From an uncultured Saprospiraceae bacterium (lineage in GTDB: Bacteria; Bacteroidota; Bacteroidia; Chitinophagales; Saprospiraceae): a stretch of DNA of 64,000 nt. The notes beneath the pieces were generated by a model. That model saw nothing but the letters and a program-made list of their open reading frames with translations, was not told where the DNA came from and searched no databases. Every line of letters begins with the position of its first letter. The first letter of the stretch is position 1. The stretch covers positions 1 to 64,000 of the forward strand of contig CALBEE010000028.1 of the NCBI GenBank assembly GCA_937927575.1, in the 5' to 3' direction. Shown here one piece after another: positions 33,801-42,480 of this stretch. Position numbers and translations under genes: made by a program.

Positions 33801-35650
33801 AAGTGGAAATACGTAATATCACTTCCGATCTCTATTTTGTCGTAAATGCTCAAGTTGATGACATAACATACGATTCTACAGCTGTAGGAGAGTTGACAGT
33901 AAAAGCGGAAGATAATCCTATATCTGGAATAGTAGAGGCTAGTGTTAGTTTGAAAGGTCCGCGGAATGATATCATTGGCTCAGGTACTTATAATACCAAT
34001 GATAGAGCTACAGATTTTGATGTTGATATCAATAATTTTCAGTTGATGCTTTTGGATCCTTTCCTCTCCGAAATCATGAAAGATAGTAAAGGAGATTTAG
34101 CGGGTCGATTGACCGTGGATGGTACTATAGATCGTCCGATTATTGACGGATCCGTTGTCTTAGATAAAGCAGTAACTACGATAGCAATAAACAATGCTCG
34201 GTATGCTATAGATAAACATAAGATAACATTTGACAATGATGCTATTGATATCGGTGTTTTAGATCTCTATGATACAAACGACAATGTTGCCTCTATTTCT
34301 GGTAAGATATATCATAATTTTTTAGAAGATATTAGACTAGATCTTGCTATCGATACAGATAAATTTATGTTTCTCAATACGCAACGAAGTGATAATCCAA
34401 TATTTTTTGGAAAGTTAGTATTAGATATGGAAGGTACAATAATAGGACCTATCTCATTATTAGATGTAGACGTATCTGCTAAAACTCTAGAAAATACGCT
34501 TGTCACATTATCTCCACTTTCTAGTGAATCTTTCGTACTGGAAGAGCCTTTTATAACTTATGGTAAACCAGATCAAGATGATGATCAAACATCAGAATAT
34601 TTATTAAAGTTGGCTAGAGCATTTCCTTTCAAGGTTAACCTATTGATGAATGTAACCAATGAGGCAGAGCTGAATATGGTTTTAGATCCAGTGACTGGAG
34701 ACAAAATTGTCGGCAAAGGTAAAGGTGATCTTAGGATCGTAATCAATCCAGATGGAAACCAAGAAATCTATGGTACATACACAGTTAGTGAAGGCTCGTA
34801 TAATTTTTCTTACGGTGATTTTGTATCTAAAGAGTTTAAAATAAATGAAGGAGGTACTGTAAAGTTTATAGGTGATCCATTAGGTGCAGTATTAGATATT
34901 GACGCTGTCTATAACGTATATACGACTACCTACGAACTTATCAAAAACGAGACATCTATCGATGATAGTGAATTGGAAGCTGCCAAGCGAAGAACGAATG
35001 TGGAAGTCTACTTAAGTCTTAATGGTAGTATCAACGCCCCTGTAATCAATTTAGATATAAAAGTGCCTGAGCTACAGTCCAGTAATTTGGTTTCTTCTAT
35101 TGATCGCAAGCTTAACGAATTACGTAATGATGCCAATGAACTTAATAGTCAAGTTTTCGGATTGCTACTGTTCGATAGTTTTCTTCTTTCGGATAATGCC
35201 TCAGCAGGATTTGGAAGTATTGGAAATAATATTGCATTAAGTAGTGTCAGTAACTTAATTACAAACCAGCTTAATAAATTTGCTGATAAAGCCATAAAAG
35301 GAGTTGATGTCAATGTCAACTTTAACTCCTACGATTCCAGTTATGCTAATAATGGATCCGGAGGAAATGTAACAGAAATAGGATTAGAAGTGAGTAAGCG
35401 TTTATTTAATGAGAGATTAAAAATAAGTGCAGGTGGTAATTTGGATCTCGTTGGAGATGGCACTTCCGAGTCATACTCTTCTTTTATAGGAGACTTTGTG
35501 ATTGAATATAAATTAACAGAGAGCGGAAATTATCGATTGAGAGTGTTTTCTAAAAGTAATTTTGATCGGATTGCTAGTGAAAACAATAATCGTAATGGAG
35601 TAAGTATTTTTTACAGTAAAACATTTGATTCTAAGACAGATGCTAAATAA
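30842..35650 (+). CDS. tamB: TamB-like translocation and assembly module protein
   Basis: A 1602-residue AsmA/TamB-type protein. One N-terminal membrane anchor (residues about 7-28) is followed by a very long series of beta strands forming the predicted hydrophobic groove, and by the C-terminal TamB (DUF490) domain around residues 1240-1590, with YGTYTVSEGSYNFSYGDFVSKEFKINEG and the end region LNSQVFGLLLFDSFL. In Bacteroidota, TamB acts with a BamA-type barrel in outer-membrane assembly or lipid transport. The start codon is GTG. The next gene overlaps it by 11 bases and encodes that barrel partner. Confidence 0.92.
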   Translation: MIKKVRKWILYVILGFLLLGTGLYIALQFSSVQNYLKDKALVLISEKYQADWSIGTIQIDFFDEVVLEDILFLDQQNDTLLMANRLHVDISLFSIFSKNIHLDRIEIDGMNSKLYNLEGERMNYEFLFPTVESQDLALEQDSESSAWTYMVDLLRLSDARIYYRTNSQEIDFSTSLLNVEIDDFDLLTQKLNVENVQISNAAVKIDSYNQASKQEPFALPNMGWKIDLHHLEIDDSDLKMLSDSPIKSTNLHLSLKDVLWQDSLLKVDVENVKGDFLDNINLKNAQGEIVMIEDQLQINNLKLETSNDVIAANALTYNFNTQGVSANSLVSKIGDQTLRNFRSFIPKSIRLIKQTELNLAAETITYDQTAMSAQNLLVTYGKAIQLNADLSLTNLRSSDIEVNGNLNQAKSDLVLLDFMLDDLNIPDSLSQFRNLKLSGLLRGSKSKMNVSQLAIQLDEVFSAELSGLISNLNDSDKVFFDVAFSDMKADIDQLPIPTIEGLALDSLGIANFVGDVRGGVNALELNGELQSNLGNLVTAIRLNNLQDFENLSYQGKVEMKGFDIGTLLQRSDLDKISISSEVDGVGVDFANMNARVKGTISDFSYNDYNYADIDIDAFISDSKIDGHVELDDSNIKLNYDGVISFVDRQSIFQFETLIDTVNLQALGFYNKALNLKGLIKSDLRLPLRKNTKGYLDIYNLEIDNSKEVFYEDSILMSAVKSSDSTYIDVRSDFMSLDIDGQFGIRELPKALMSMADHYINLDSVMVEDYESKSVKMIGSINTLKPLDVILANTLVQSKQIDMDVDFDFTNYQIEGMLTADSLFYDEYFSRETKIDITTQSKTLSVDVLAKDNIANNVEIPIVSLKNCFKNQQLFSTLLAKDDDALPKLRFSTIIENTDRALTISLEDSLILNSKEWSASKDNFMEFSNDRIYVSELTLTDQNEYLKVYSSDESGQDLIFDFRNFNIGQFTTLLTSEPSKLVGNIDGKVEIRNITSDLYFVVNAQVDDITYDSTAVGELTVKAEDNPISGIVEASVSLKGPRNDIIGSGTYNTNDRATDFDVDINNFQLMLLDPFLSEIMKDSKGDLAGRLTVDGTIDRPIIDGSVVLDKAVTTIAINNARYAIDKHKITFDNDAIDIGVLDLYDTNDNVASISGKIYHNFLEDIRLDLAIDTDKFMFLNTQRSDNPIFFGKLVLDMEGTIIGPISLLDVDVSAKTLENTLVTLSPLSSESFVLEEPFITYGKPDQDDDQTSEYLLKLARAFPFKVNLLMNVTNEAELNMVLDPVTGDKIVGKGKGDLRIVINPDGNQEIYGTYTVSEGSYNFSYGDFVSKEFKINEGGTVKFIGDPLGAVLDIDAVYNVYTTTYELIKNETSIDDSELEAAKRRTNVEVYLSLNGSINAPVINLDIKVPELQSSNLVSSIDRKLNELRNDANELNSQVFGLLLFDSFLLSDNASAGFGSIGNNIALSSVSNLITNQLNKFADKAIKGVDVNVNFNSYDSSYANNGSGGNVTEIGLEVSKRLFNERLKISAGGNLDLVGDGTSESYSSFIGDFVIEYKLTESGNYRLRVFSKSNFDRIASENNNRNGVSIFYSKTFDSKTDAK

Positions 35651-37949
35651 CAATGGTTTAAGTAAAGATGGCCTGCAACTGAGTTTCATACTTTTTATTG
35701 TGGTATTGTGCTCGAGTTGTAGTTTGACTAAAAGACTGGGAGATAAGGATCTTGTGTATATGGGCACCACTATAAATGTGTCCGATGAAGATAATGCGAA
35801 ATCAGTGCAGAGTTTTGATAGCGAAATAAATGCGATACCACCCAAGGGTACACGGACTGGTATTGGAAATATTTATACAGGTTTATATAATATTTATGAG
35901 TCCACAGGAGATAAAGGATTTCGTCATTGGGTGAAGCATAAGTTAGGGGAGCAACCTGTCATTTATGAAGATAATATTGTAAAAACAGCCGAAGCCAAAC
36001 TGAGCTACTATCTTAATGGTAAAGGATTTTTTAGCCATTCTGTAAGTTGTGATAGTGTACGTAAAGATCGAGAAGTAAATGTGAATTGTGCTATACGTTT
36101 GAATGATAGATATACCATCGATAGTATAATATTTCCAGTTGACTCTACTTATGCAGCTCTAAAATTAGATGATCGATTAAGGCGTGCCATCATAAAAGAA
36201 GGTGAATATTACGATAGAGCTAGATTAGATTTTGAGAGGAGTAGATTATCGGCAATGGCTGGAAATATCGGGTTCGCTGAATTTGGTTCTGATAATATCT
36301 ATTACCATGTAGATACGGCTAAGAATAATCAAACCGTTGACATTTATACCCAATTACTTACACCTACCGATTCGACAGAGCATACAAGATATACAGTGGA
36401 TCAAATAAATATTTATCCTAACTATACTTTAGATAAAAAGAATACGATTACACTTAATCGAAACGAAATTAGAGATGGCCTAATCGTACATGAGTATGAT
36501 CATTATTTAGATCATGGACTATTGGATCGATTGATCTTAGAGCAACCAGGAAAATATTATAATAGAAGTCTTGAGCGGAAATCTGTGAATAGGTTGCTAG
36601 ATCTTGGACTCTTTAGATTTATAAATGTGAATAACGAGATTTCTGGCTCAGGTAAAGAAGGTCACATAGTTCAAAATATCTTTCTTACACCAGAACGAAT
36701 GCAAAGTATTTCTACGGAGTTAGAAGTAAATAATCGATCAGGCAATTTTTTTGGTATAGGGGCTATTACCAGTTACTCACACAAAAATGTTTTTCGTCAC
36801 GCGGAGAAGTTGAAAATTTCTGCAAGTGGACAAGTGGAAGCCCAATTTGGAGATGAACTAAGTTTTATAAATAGTGCAGATGCCAATATTATCAGTTCTT
36901 TGACCTTCCCAAGATTTATAATACCCTTTATAAGTGTAAAAGAAAGCCTTAATTATATTCCCAGAACATCTGTAAGCTTACAATATAATTTTCAACGCCG
37001 AATTCAGTATTATACCTTCCAAGTAGCTACTTTAAAATTTGGGTATAAATGGAAAGAGACCGCTCGAAAAACGCACGAGTTTTATCCATTAAATATTAAT
37101 CAAATTCGAGTCACCAATAAAACGACAGAATTTCAGGAGCTTTTAGATGGAAATCCGAGGTTAGGACGATCATTTCAAAACGTACTCGTAGCGGGTCTGC
37201 AATATTTTTTCACCTATTCTGATCAGTCAGGTACTGCCGATAGGAATTATAATTACTTCAGAGGAGAATTAGAGACTAGTGGAAACTTATTGGGAGTAGT
37301 AACCCAAGCCGATAATGAAGATCCTACGAGCATCATAGGGACTAAAATAGCGCAGTTTAGTAAGGTTACCTTGGAATACAAACATTACTTTCCAGCTGGA
37401 GATTCTGATATTGCGACACGAATTATTCTAGGTGGCGGTTTGGCATATGGTAATAGTTTTGAAATGCCATATCTTGAACAATATCTTATTGGAGGATCTA
37501 ATAGTCTTAGAGCTTTTAGATTACGTGGAATCGGTCCGGGTAGCTTTTCTACAGACCCTATTACTCAAGGTGCCTTTGAACGACAATTTGTAGATCAGAC
37601 TGGAGACATGAAAATAGAAATGAATATGGAATGGAGGTTTCCGCTATTCAGTTATTTAAAAGGAGCCTTGTTTACGGATATAGGTAATATCTGGTTGGTG
37701 GATAATGAAGATGTTCCAGAGGGTAATTTTGCATTCGATAGATTTTACAAGGAATTGGGTATTGGTACAGGTTTAGGATTTCGATTAGATTTCGATTTTT
37801 TTCTAATACGCATGGATATTGCATTTCCAATAAGGTCACCAAAATTTGAAGAAGGTTTTCGTTGGCGAATTAAAGAATTTGATTTGCTAGATAGTGATTG
37901 GAGATCTGAAAATCTTAGATATAATTTAGGAATTGGGTATCCTTTTTAG
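35640..37949 (+). CDS. BamA/TamA-type outer-membrane assembly protein (lipoprotein)
   Basis: A 769-residue protein of the Omp85 superfamily. The N-terminus is a lipoprotein signal with LCSSC, unusual for enterobacterial Omp85 proteins but common for the TamA-like partner of TamB in Bacteroidota. POTRA-like domains occupy about 60-390, then a 16-strand barrel with the signature GGSNSLRAFRLRGIGPGSF (lid-lock motif) and the strand GLGFRLDFDFFLIRMDIAFPI. The longer frame opens with TTG at 35625; the ATG at 35640 fits better, giving an 11-base overlap with tamB. Confidence 0.88.
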   Translation: MLNNNGLSKDGLQLSFILFIVVLCSSCSLTKRLGDKDLVYMGTTINVSDEDNAKSVQSFDSEINAIPPKGTRTGIGNIYTGLYNIYESTGDKGFRHWVKHKLGEQPVIYEDNIVKTAEAKLSYYLNGKGFFSHSVSCDSVRKDREVNVNCAIRLNDRYTIDSIIFPVDSTYAALKLDDRLRRAIIKEGEYYDRARLDFERSRLSAMAGNIGFAEFGSDNIYYHVDTAKNNQTVDIYTQLLTPTDSTEHTRYTVDQINIYPNYTLDKKNTITLNRNEIRDGLIVHEYDHYLDHGLLDRLILEQPGKYYNRSLERKSVNRLLDLGLFRFINVNNEISGSGKEGHIVQNIFLTPERMQSISTELEVNNRSGNFFGIGAITSYSHKNVFRHAEKLKISASGQVEAQFGDELSFINSADANIISSLTFPRFIIPFISVKESLNYIPRTSVSLQYNFQRRIQYYTFQVATLKFGYKWKETARKTHEFYPLNINQIRVTNKTTEFQELLDGNPRLGRSFQNVLVAGLQYFFTYSDQSGTADRNYNYFRGELETSGNLLGVVTQADNEDPTSIIGTKIAQFSKVTLEYKHYFPAGDSDIATRIILGGGLAYGNSFEMPYLEQYLIGGSNSLRAFRLRGIGPGSFSTDPITQGAFERQFVDQTGDMKIEMNMEWRFPLFSYLKGALFTDIGNIWLVDNEDVPEGNFAFDRFYKELGIGTGLGFRLDFDFFLIRMDIAFPIRSPKFEEGFRWRIKEFDLLDSDWRSENLRYNLGIGYPF

Positions 37950-37983
37950 TCAGCCATTATCTTTTTTTAGAATACAGATACGC

Positions 37984-39228
37984 TTAACGATTAGCGATTA
38001 ATTTATCCATTTGAGCGGCTAGTCCATAATGCTCGTTGACACTGTTTTTTCTAAGTACGTTAGACATCAGAGCTACCATATATTTTCTATTAAGGGTATC
38101 TTGCTTTTCTATAATCGCAACACTATTCATATAGTTGAATCTATTGCCAGCATATTTCTTTTTGATGAACCCTGGCTCATCCTTAAAGCTATATAAACTA
38201 CCACTTTTAAAATATACGGCATCCTTTGCGATTGATCTGGAACCTGCATACCTTATTCTTCTATCTGTAAGATACATGAGTCTTTTTAATTCAAGTGATG
38301 AACGTTTATTAACCACCTTACCTTGTTCTAAAGCAAACATATACTTCATCATCCCTTTAGTACTACCGATACTGCCTCCCTGTCTGGGTACGTATCTTTC
38401 AGCTCCTCTTGTAAAAAATCCACCTAAGCGCCATTCATCTTCATCGATACCGATCTCTCTGAGTGGACAATTCATAATCTCCTCAGATAGATCTGATAGT
38501 ATGTCTTTGTCTGTAGATTCGAAAACCGCATCCATTTCTTCGTAACTTGCGCAATCATAATACACATCCAAAGTATGCATTAAAATTGCTTCTCTCATCA
38601 AAATGCTTGCAGCGGCATTACTACTCTTGCTGCACATATGATCTAGCCATTCGTAAAGGGTAAACTCATCTTTCTCAACTATGTGTCGAGAGTAATACTT
38701 ATCTTTTTTTATATCATAAAAAGGCACAGTATGATGATTAGGTACTGCCCACGGTCCTGCCTTTACTGTCTTAGTACATAGCACAGCTCTTATCATATCC
38801 CAATTATCACCATATATTCTTTCTAATTCATTAAATATTGCAATTGCTATAGCCAATTTTCCTACACTTCCAGGTTGATAACCAACATGATCTTTTCTGC
38901 TGGCATAAGTAATATTATTAGGGTCGGTAATATCCATGATAGACAATGAGTATTCGGGTTCTAATCTATCGAAGATTCTATCTATGGATTTTCGCATCAT
39001 ATCATTCTCTTCAGGCCACTTCAAGTTTTTTGTAAGTAAGTTTAGCTGGATATCTTCAAGCATCAGAAATGCTCCATCCTTTAACTTGCTATCGATAGTG
39101 GAATCCTGATATACTTTATACTGATACGCAAGCCTATTAATTCCAGTATACTTATAGCCATCTATAGGATAAGCATTCGCTGAAAGACATGCAATTATTA
39201 TAAATAGGATAAAAAGAAAATATTTCAT
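37984..39228 (-). CDS. secreted serine hydrolase, beta-lactamase/PBP fold
   Basis: A 414-residue protein with signal peptide (ending near ANA19). It has the three motifs of penicillin-binding-fold hydrolases: S121-V-G-K124 in PGSVGK, S202-S-N204 in KSSNAAAS, and KSG in YFKSGSLY. A class A-like Glu in an omega loop is not obvious, so activity on beta-lactams cannot be assumed; transpeptidase, esterase or peptidase activity are alternatives. A shorter paralogue is at 42481-43479 on the other strand. The gene follows the dikinase-like gene by 33 bases and also has an ECF-type promoter inside the end of that gene. Confidence 0.8.
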   Translation of the reverse strand: MKYFLFILFIIIACLSANAYPIDGYKYTGINRLAYQYKVYQDSTIDSKLKDGAFLMLEDIQLNLLTKNLKWPEENDMMRKSIDRIFDRLEPEYSLSIMDITDPNNITYASRKDHVGYQPGSVGKLAIAIAIFNELERIYGDNWDMIRAVLCTKTVKAGPWAVPNHHTVPFYDIKKDKYYSRHIVEKDEFTLYEWLDHMCSKSSNAAASILMREAILMHTLDVYYDCASYEEMDAVFESTDKDILSDLSEEIMNCPLREIGIDEDEWRLGGFFTRGAERYVPRQGGSIGSTKGMMKYMFALEQGKVVNKRSSLELKRLMYLTDRRIRYAGSRSIAKDAVYFKSGSLYSFKDEPGFIKKKYAGNRFNYMNSVAIIEKQDTLNRKYMVALMSNVLRKNSVNEHYGLAAQMDKLIANR

Positions 39229-39243
39229 TTTTAGTGTTTAGTA

Positions 39244-39271
39244 TCGTACTTGAATTTAATCTTATTGTTCA
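39244..39271 (-). promoter_or_regulatory. ECF-type promoter, serine hydrolase
   Basis: TGAACA (39271-39266), 16 bases, GTACGATAC (from 39249), 21 bases before the ATG. It overlaps the last codons of the dikinase-like gene. Confidence 0.5.
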
Positions 39272-42159
39272 TCCAAGGCTAAATATTTGTTTTCATATTG
39301 GGGATCTAAGTCAGTCAGATAGCTAGAACTAATAGCTGATTTATTTTCAACAAAAGGCCTCACTTGAAAAAGCCATATTTTATCATCTTTAATTCCTAAT
39401 TCTATATCATATGGGCCATACTCACCAACGGTTTCGTCCATCTTTTTACTTATTCGATCGGCGATTTGTTTCAGCGCCAAAAGATCTTGATTTTCTAAAA
39501 CTGGGTCTATAAATGTGGTATAGGCATAAGTCGAGCCTCCAGATGTAGGAATGGTTCGGTATTTTGTTTCACGACCTGGTGAGATCAATTCTGAGTATCC
39601 TTTATTATACACAATATAACTTTCAGCCGATTGACCTTCTACAGCGCCTCCTACTCCTTTTGAGAAAGAGATACTCATGTCCTCATCACTTCCTCGAGAG
39701 ATTCCTTTAGTAATAATTACACCTGATTTATCTACATTGACGCTAGGTATAATAAGTATTGAGGGGTAAACATCTTCAGGATTTTCAAGATACTGTTGCC
39801 TCCATTGATAACTTCTGTCTGTGTATGGTGATGCCCACACTTGTTTAATGCCCTTGAGTATTTGGTCGCGATCTACGATATTAAAGAGAGTGAGATTGAG
39901 TCCAGCTCCAGTAAATTCTGGAAGATCTTCCATATTAGTATCACTCCGTAAAAATACAGGGATACTGCCGATGGATTTTCCGAAAATTTCTTTAAAATTA
40001 TTTTCAAGATTACTTACCAATGATTTTTTCAAAGGCATCTCTTCAATCTTACTTCTAAGAAATTCTAATTCTTGTAATGTTATACATTCGATTTCATTAA
40101 GATCTACTCTTTCTAAAAGCATATTCTTTTCATTTCTGAATATGCGCTTTAAATACTGCCAGTAGCTTTCTCCGATTCCTGGAATGTTTTGCTCCATATG
40201 ATCTTTGAATATGCCGAAAGGAATTATAACTCCTTCTACTACATTATCTGGAAATAGCACTTTAAGCTGACCAAGATTTGCTGCTTTAGGACCGCACCAC
40301 TTTCCTGAAAAACTAGCATCGATCTTTGACATATTTAGAAGACTATCTGGGTCAAGTATTATTTTTTCTGTAGAGATAGTGATTCTGTCTTTTTGTCTTT
40401 TCTTTTTATCGAAAAGTTTCCGTTCAACATCATTCATATCTTTGATTAATTTCAATACTATGGTTCCTTTAGGTGATACTGCGTAGAAGACCTCCTCACC
40501 ATTAAACTTTTGTAGATCTTTAAGTAGATCACCTGTGATCAAGGCATTAGGTATGGCCAAATTTCTGGCTAATAGTTGGACATGAGAAACAGGATTTCCT
40601 TCTTTTACATTTAATATACCAGCTACTGGCTTGAGATCAGCCGGTGGCCGATCAAATGCGTATATTTTGTTAGCATCTAATTCCATATTTTCAGTGATCT
40701 CTGTTAATACAGTGAGTACACCCTTCGCGATTCCTGGATTTAGTCCTTGAATACCTGAAACGTCGTTATCACCCATAATCATAGATGATGATTGCATTGT
40801 ATTATTGAAAAGAGTATTGAGTTTTTCGACAGTCCGTCCCATAGGTAATACCAGACTGGATCTTATTTTGTCATCCGTAAATCCATACACCAATGGTTCA
40901 AATTCATTAAACCGTTGCAAAGGTTCTGCATATAATGACTGTACCATTTGAGTGGACCATTGTAGTATTTTTTGTGTGGCGAATCGATAATGATCTAAAT
41001 GTTCCATACTTACTCTAGCTCCATAGAGCCAATCTATATCTTCTTTTACTTTAACATATTCCCATTGTTCTAAATATCCAGCTCCGTAAAGACCATCCGT
41101 GAGGTAGCATATTTTGTCTCTTATCTCAGACAAGGTGTGCGCTTCATAAATTGACAAATCTTGAATTAATATTTCTTCTAGGTGATTGCTCAAATCCAGC
41201 ATTTTTACTCTCGCTTCGCGCCATTTGGTATCATATATATTATCTCTGATATCTTTTAATAATACACATGTAGCCATTGCTCTAATTCGTGCAGGTGAGT
41301 TTTCGTGATTTGCTGCAAAATCATCAATGGATTTTTTAATATCAGAATCTTTAGGTAGATATCGACTATAATCTTTGAGTTCGGACATATCGAAAGGAGT
41401 GTATAAAACCTCCATGTTGTCCACCAAATTATTTAGATAGTTAAGTTCTTCTGTATTTAAGATTGATGCATTTTTTTCTCTCCATTGTTTCACCCCAAGC
41501 AGATCACTTTTAGATGGGTTATTATGAATTTTAATTCGCCATTCCATAAAGGATAATTCTTGGTCTGCTAGTAATTTCGAATATGCTCTTACCTTCTGAG
41601 AAGTTCTGTTGTCTTCTCCATGTGGTACATCTTCGGCTGCAAGGCGTATCAATAAATAATTATCCCTTAATCTAGAATCACTATTAGTAGTCCACTCTAA
41701 AAATTCTTGACCCCATTCCTGTTCATCTTCGATTTGTTTGGCACCTCTATAATTTTTGGCTTGTTGCAAAATCCAGCCATTATCTGCCTCATAAAGAAAA
41801 TTAGTGATTTGATATTGTTTGAGTCGACTGTTTTGATTTTTAGCATCCCAGAATTGATCATACTCTTCTCCGGTTAGAATTTGATCCAAGAAGATATGTT
41901 CTTTTTCAGCTAAAGCTGTGATCTTATCTTTATACCTAGCATGTTGAACTCCTTTTAAAGGCTCTGGACAGGGATCTCGAGCTTCTCTTACCGTACCATC
42001 CTCACAAAACCATTTAATATCCTTATATGGTCCCCTTTTATCTTCTTTAAGTTCTCGTAAATATTCTTGATTTATATTTTGTGCATAAGTGATATGAAAT
42101 GTACACCAGCTGAGAAATGAAATAATAGCTGATCGTATTAAAATTTGTTTTAGATGCAT
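39262..42159 (-). CDS. secreted dikinase-like protein (phosphohistidine domain + ATP-grasp)
   Basis: A 965-residue protein with a signal peptide (cleavage near YAQ27), so it acts outside the cytoplasm. After an N-terminal region of unknown fold (with Cys52 and Cys64 in WFCEDG and DPCPEPL) comes a phosphohistidine swivelling domain around residues 480-570 with His526 in SHVQLLARNLAIPN. The ATP-grasp (PPDK N-terminal type) domain follows from about 618 to 950: KWCGPKAANLGQL, VFLRSDTNMEDLPEFTGAG and WLFQVRPF. PEP synthase and PPDK have the reverse order and a C-terminal PEP-binding barrel, which is absent here; the order matches glucan water dikinases. The acceptor is unknown. It is co-oriented with the serine hydrolase downstream. 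Confidence 0.8.
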   Translation of the reverse strand: MHLKQILIRSAIISFLSWCTFHITYAQNINQEYLRELKEDKRGPYKDIKWFCEDGTVREARDPCPEPLKGVQHARYKDKITALAEKEHIFLDQILTGEEYDQFWDAKNQNSRLKQYQITNFLYEADNGWILQQAKNYRGAKQIEDEQEWGQEFLEWTTNSDSRLRDNYLLIRLAAEDVPHGEDNRTSQKVRAYSKLLADQELSFMEWRIKIHNNPSKSDLLGVKQWREKNASILNTEELNYLNNLVDNMEVLYTPFDMSELKDYSRYLPKDSDIKKSIDDFAANHENSPARIRAMATCVLLKDIRDNIYDTKWREARVKMLDLSNHLEEILIQDLSIYEAHTLSEIRDKICYLTDGLYGAGYLEQWEYVKVKEDIDWLYGARVSMEHLDHYRFATQKILQWSTQMVQSLYAEPLQRFNEFEPLVYGFTDDKIRSSLVLPMGRTVEKLNTLFNNTMQSSSMIMGDNDVSGIQGLNPGIAKGVLTVLTEITENMELDANKIYAFDRPPADLKPVAGILNVKEGNPVSHVQLLARNLAIPNALITGDLLKDLQKFNGEEVFYAVSPKGTIVLKLIKDMNDVERKLFDKKKRQKDRITISTEKIILDPDSLLNMSKIDASFSGKWCGPKAANLGQLKVLFPDNVVEGVIIPFGIFKDHMEQNIPGIGESYWQYLKRIFRNEKNMLLERVDLNEIECITLQELEFLRSKIEEMPLKKSLVSNLENNFKEIFGKSIGSIPVFLRSDTNMEDLPEFTGAGLNLTLFNIVDRDQILKGIKQVWASPYTDRSYQWRQQYLENPEDVYPSILIIPSVNVDKSGVIITKGISRGSDEDMSISFSKGVGGAVEGQSAESYIVYNKGYSELISPGRETKYRTIPTSGGSTYAYTTFIDPVLENQDLLALKQIADRISKKMDETVGEYGPYDIELGIKDDKIWLFQVRPFVENKSAISSSYLTDLDPQYENKYLALDEQ

Positions 42160-42180
42160 AGGGTCATGATATTGTAAGTT

Positions 42181-42208
42181 TCTAACTCTTCTATTTTTTT
42201 AATGTTCG
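42181..42208 (-). promoter_or_regulatory. ECF-type promoter (weak), dikinase-like gene
   Basis: CGAACA (42208-42203), 16 bases, GTTAG (from 42186), 27 bases before the ATG. GTT replaces the usual GTA. The rest of the divergent gap 42209-42468 shows nothing else. Confidence 0.4.
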
Positions 42209-42468
42209 AAAAGAAACATTTTACATCTTGAAATTTCATGTAAAATCTTTGCCATCGGAAATAATAAATATAAGTCCAAATAACGGTGATAAGTATTCTC
42301 AAAGTCTAATATGGTCATAAAAGTCTAAATCACAGCTTCTTACACTTAGCTAACTTTTCCTTATTCCTACAAAGTTTAGATCAGAGGTAGCTCAGTGTAG
42401 AAAGATTTTATAAGTGATCAGTAAACTGGTTTAACGTAGTGTTAACTGCTTAATATCAATAAGTTACG

Positions 42469-42476
42469 TACTTTTG
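42469..42476 (+). promoter_or_regulatory. TAnnTTTG vegetative promoter element, possibly leaderless
   Basis: TACTTTTG matches the Bacteroidota -7 consensus and ends 4 bases before the ATG at 42481, so transcription may begin at or inside the start codon. A good -33 TTTG is not visible. Confidence 0.35.
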
Positions 42477-42480
42477 TGCG

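Noticed and set aside
39262-42159. Annotation as PEP synthase or pyruvate phosphate dikinase
   Set aside because: Domain order is reversed and the C-terminal PEP/pyruvate-binding barrel is absent.
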